Assembly: GCA_020441225.1 (NCBI GenBank)
Contig: JAGRMP010000337.1
Span: forward strand, 1,503-9,236
Reading direction: 5' to 3'
DNA from: Maritimibacter sp.
GTDB lineage: Bacteria; Pseudomonadota; Alphaproteobacteria; Rhodobacterales; Rhodobacteraceae
DNA length: 7,734 nucleotides
A program made the translations under genes and the position numbers. The notes beneath the pieces were generated by a model, which was given only the letters and a program-made list of their open reading frames with translations, was not told the origin of the DNA and did not search any database. Numbering within the stretch: position 1 is the stretch's first letter; every line of letters begins with the position of its first letter. Positions 7,025 to 7,734 of the stretch are shown here, one piece after another.

Positions 7025-7054
7025 GCGGACGCACAGCAACGTGAGGCCCATGGC

Positions 7055-7237
7055 ATGACCCACCCCGTCCCGGAGACGAAAACCGTCGACAAGAGAAAGA
7101 TCGCCTGCGACGGCAATGACGCCGCCAGCGGACATCCCCGGGTCTGGCTGACGATCCCGCACGACACCGGCTGGGTCGAATGCCCCTATTGCGATACCCG
7201 CTACGTGCTGGCCAAGGCCGACGACGCGGCGGCATAG
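7055..7237 (+). CDS. CHCC zinc-finger small protein (zf-CHCC, NDUFS6-like)
   Basis: This 60-residue protein carries the four ligands of the zf-CHCC domain: Cys18 in ACDG, His27 in GHPRVWL, and Cys43 and Cys46 in [11 protein letters not shown]. They presumably bind one zinc ion. The same domain forms the C-terminal part of the mitochondrial complex I accessory subunit NDUFS6, and alphaproteobacteria carry free-standing versions of about this size. Whether this one associates with complex I cannot be told from the sequence. The start at 7055 is preceded by a GAGG 8 nt upstream. An ATG at 7050 reads only two codons before a TGA that overlaps the true ATG. The gene has a plausible promoter of its own and sits 90 nt upstream of polA on the same strand. 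Confidence 0.9.
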   Translation: MTHPVPETKTVDKRKIACDGNDAASGHPRVWLTIPHDTGWVECPYCDTRYVLAKADDAAA

Positions 7238-7316
7238 CCGGGCCCTCGGCGGGGCGCGCAACACGACGCGCCTAGCGCTCTTCTCCTCCGCATGGCACAA
7301 CCGCCAGAGCAGCGGA

Positions 7317-7321
7317 AGGAG
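7317..7321 (+). promoter_or_regulatory. Ribosome binding site of polA
   Basis: AGGAG lies 6 nt before the ATG at 7328. It decides against an in-frame ATG at 7292, which would add 12 residues and has no ribosome site. Confidence 0.75.
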
Positions 7322-7327
7322 ACGAGA

Positions 7328-7734
7328 ATGACCAGCAGCTTCGGCAAGGGGTGCCACCTTCACCTGGTGGACGGCTCGGCTTTTATCTTCCGCGCCTACC
7401 ACGCGCTGCCGCCGCTCACCCGCAAATCCGACGGGCTGCCGATCGGGGCGGTCGCGGGCTTTTGCAACATGCTGTTCAAGCAGGTCGAGGACAACAAGGG
7501 CGCCGATGCGCCAACCCATGTGGCGGTGATCTTCGACTATTCCGGCAAGTCCTTCCGCAACGAGATCTACCCCCTGTACAAGGCGAACCGCCCGCCCGCG
7601 CCCGAAGACCTGGTGCCGCAGTTTCCGCTCACCCGCGACGCCACCCGCGCTTTCAACATCGCCTGTATCGAAAAGGAAGGCTTCGAGGCCGACGACATCA
7701 TCGCCACCTATGCCCGCCAGGCGCGTGAACTGGG
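7328..7734 (+). CDS. polA: DNA polymerase I, N-terminal 5'-3' exonuclease part, cut by window edge
   Basis: This is the first 135 codons of DNA polymerase I, which removes RNA primers and fills gaps in replication and repair. The visible part is the start of the 5' nuclease (FEN-like) domain: LVDGSAFIFRAYHALPPL at 13-30 (metal ligand Asp15), FDYSGKSFRNEIYPLYKANRPP at 69-90 (metal ligand Asp70 and DNA-contacting basic residues such as Lys73, Arg77, Lys85 and Arg88), and EGFEADDIIATYAR at 117-130 with the Glu120/Asp122/Asp123 metal cluster. The order and spacing follow E. coli PolA closely. The frame stays open to the right edge, so the 3'-5' exonuclease and polymerase domains are not visible. 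A stand-alone exonuclease (ExoIX/FEN type) is possible in principle, but the N-terminal signature fits full polA. The start at 7328 is supported by AGGAG 6 nt upstream. Confidence 0.95.
   Translation, partial: MTSSFGKGCHLHLVDGSAFIFRAYHALPPLTRKSDGLPIGAVAGFCNMLFKQVEDNKGADAPTHVAVIFDYSGKSFRNEIYPLYKANRPPAPEDLVPQFPLTRDATRAFNIACIEKEGFEADDIIATYARQAREL

Noticed and set aside
7292..7327. In-frame upstream ATG extending polA by 12 codons
   Set aside because: It has no ribosome site, whereas AGGAG sits 6 nt before the ATG at 7328. The extra residues (MAQPPEQRKETR) are not typical of PolA.
4775..7519. Very long minus-strand open frame of 914 codons spanning several plus-strand genes
   Set aside because: It runs antisense across the glycosyltransferase, HIT, zinc-finger and polA genes and their intergenic gaps, all of which have strong family motifs on the plus strand. 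Its composition is typical of GC-rich shadow frames.

Overview
The window looks like core chromosome of a GC-rich alphaproteobacterium, most likely a Rhodobacterales (Roseobacter-clade or Rhodobacter-like) species. This rests on strong G/C bias at third codon positions, compact gene packing, and a gene set typical of that group: dapA divergent from a soluble lytic transglycosylase, a CHCC zinc-finger small protein next to polA, and a Branch-type glycosyltransferase paired with a small sulfotransferase. The assignment comes from protein and layout recognition, not from a search. No mobile element, phage gene, tRNA, rRNA or CRISPR array was seen.

Layout, left to right. (1) 1-840, minus: dapA (lysine/diaminopimelate synthesis), cut at its C-terminus by the window edge. 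(2) 841-1002: divergent promoter region. (3) 1003-2991, plus: an exported Slt70-type lytic transglycosylase, so the maker of a peptidoglycan precursor and a peptidoglycan-cleaving enzyme face away from each other. (4) 3031-3780, minus: a two-domain GNAT acetyltransferase with a YoaP-type C-terminal domain. It converges on slt and lies 74 nt downstream of (5) 3855-4673, minus: a PAPS-dependent sulfotransferase. (6) 4674-4825: a relatively AT-rich divergent intergenic region. (7) 4826-6403, plus: a GT14/Branch (beta-1,6-N-acetylglucosaminyltransferase or xylosyltransferase-like) glycosyltransferase with a long C-terminal extension of unknown function. (8) 6539-6916, plus: a HINT-type HIT hydrolase. 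(9) 7055-7237, plus: a 60-residue CHCC zinc-finger protein. (10) 7328-7734, plus: the 5' end of polA, cut by the right edge.

Most genes are housekeeping. The accessory-looking part is 3031-6403, where a glycan-building enzyme and a sulfate-transferring enzyme diverge from one intergenic region. The reasonable inference is modification of a surface or secreted glycan, possibly a sulfated one, but the acceptor is unknown. The most notable unexplained protein sequence is the C-terminal half of the glycosyltransferase. I found no convincing case for an entirely new system here.
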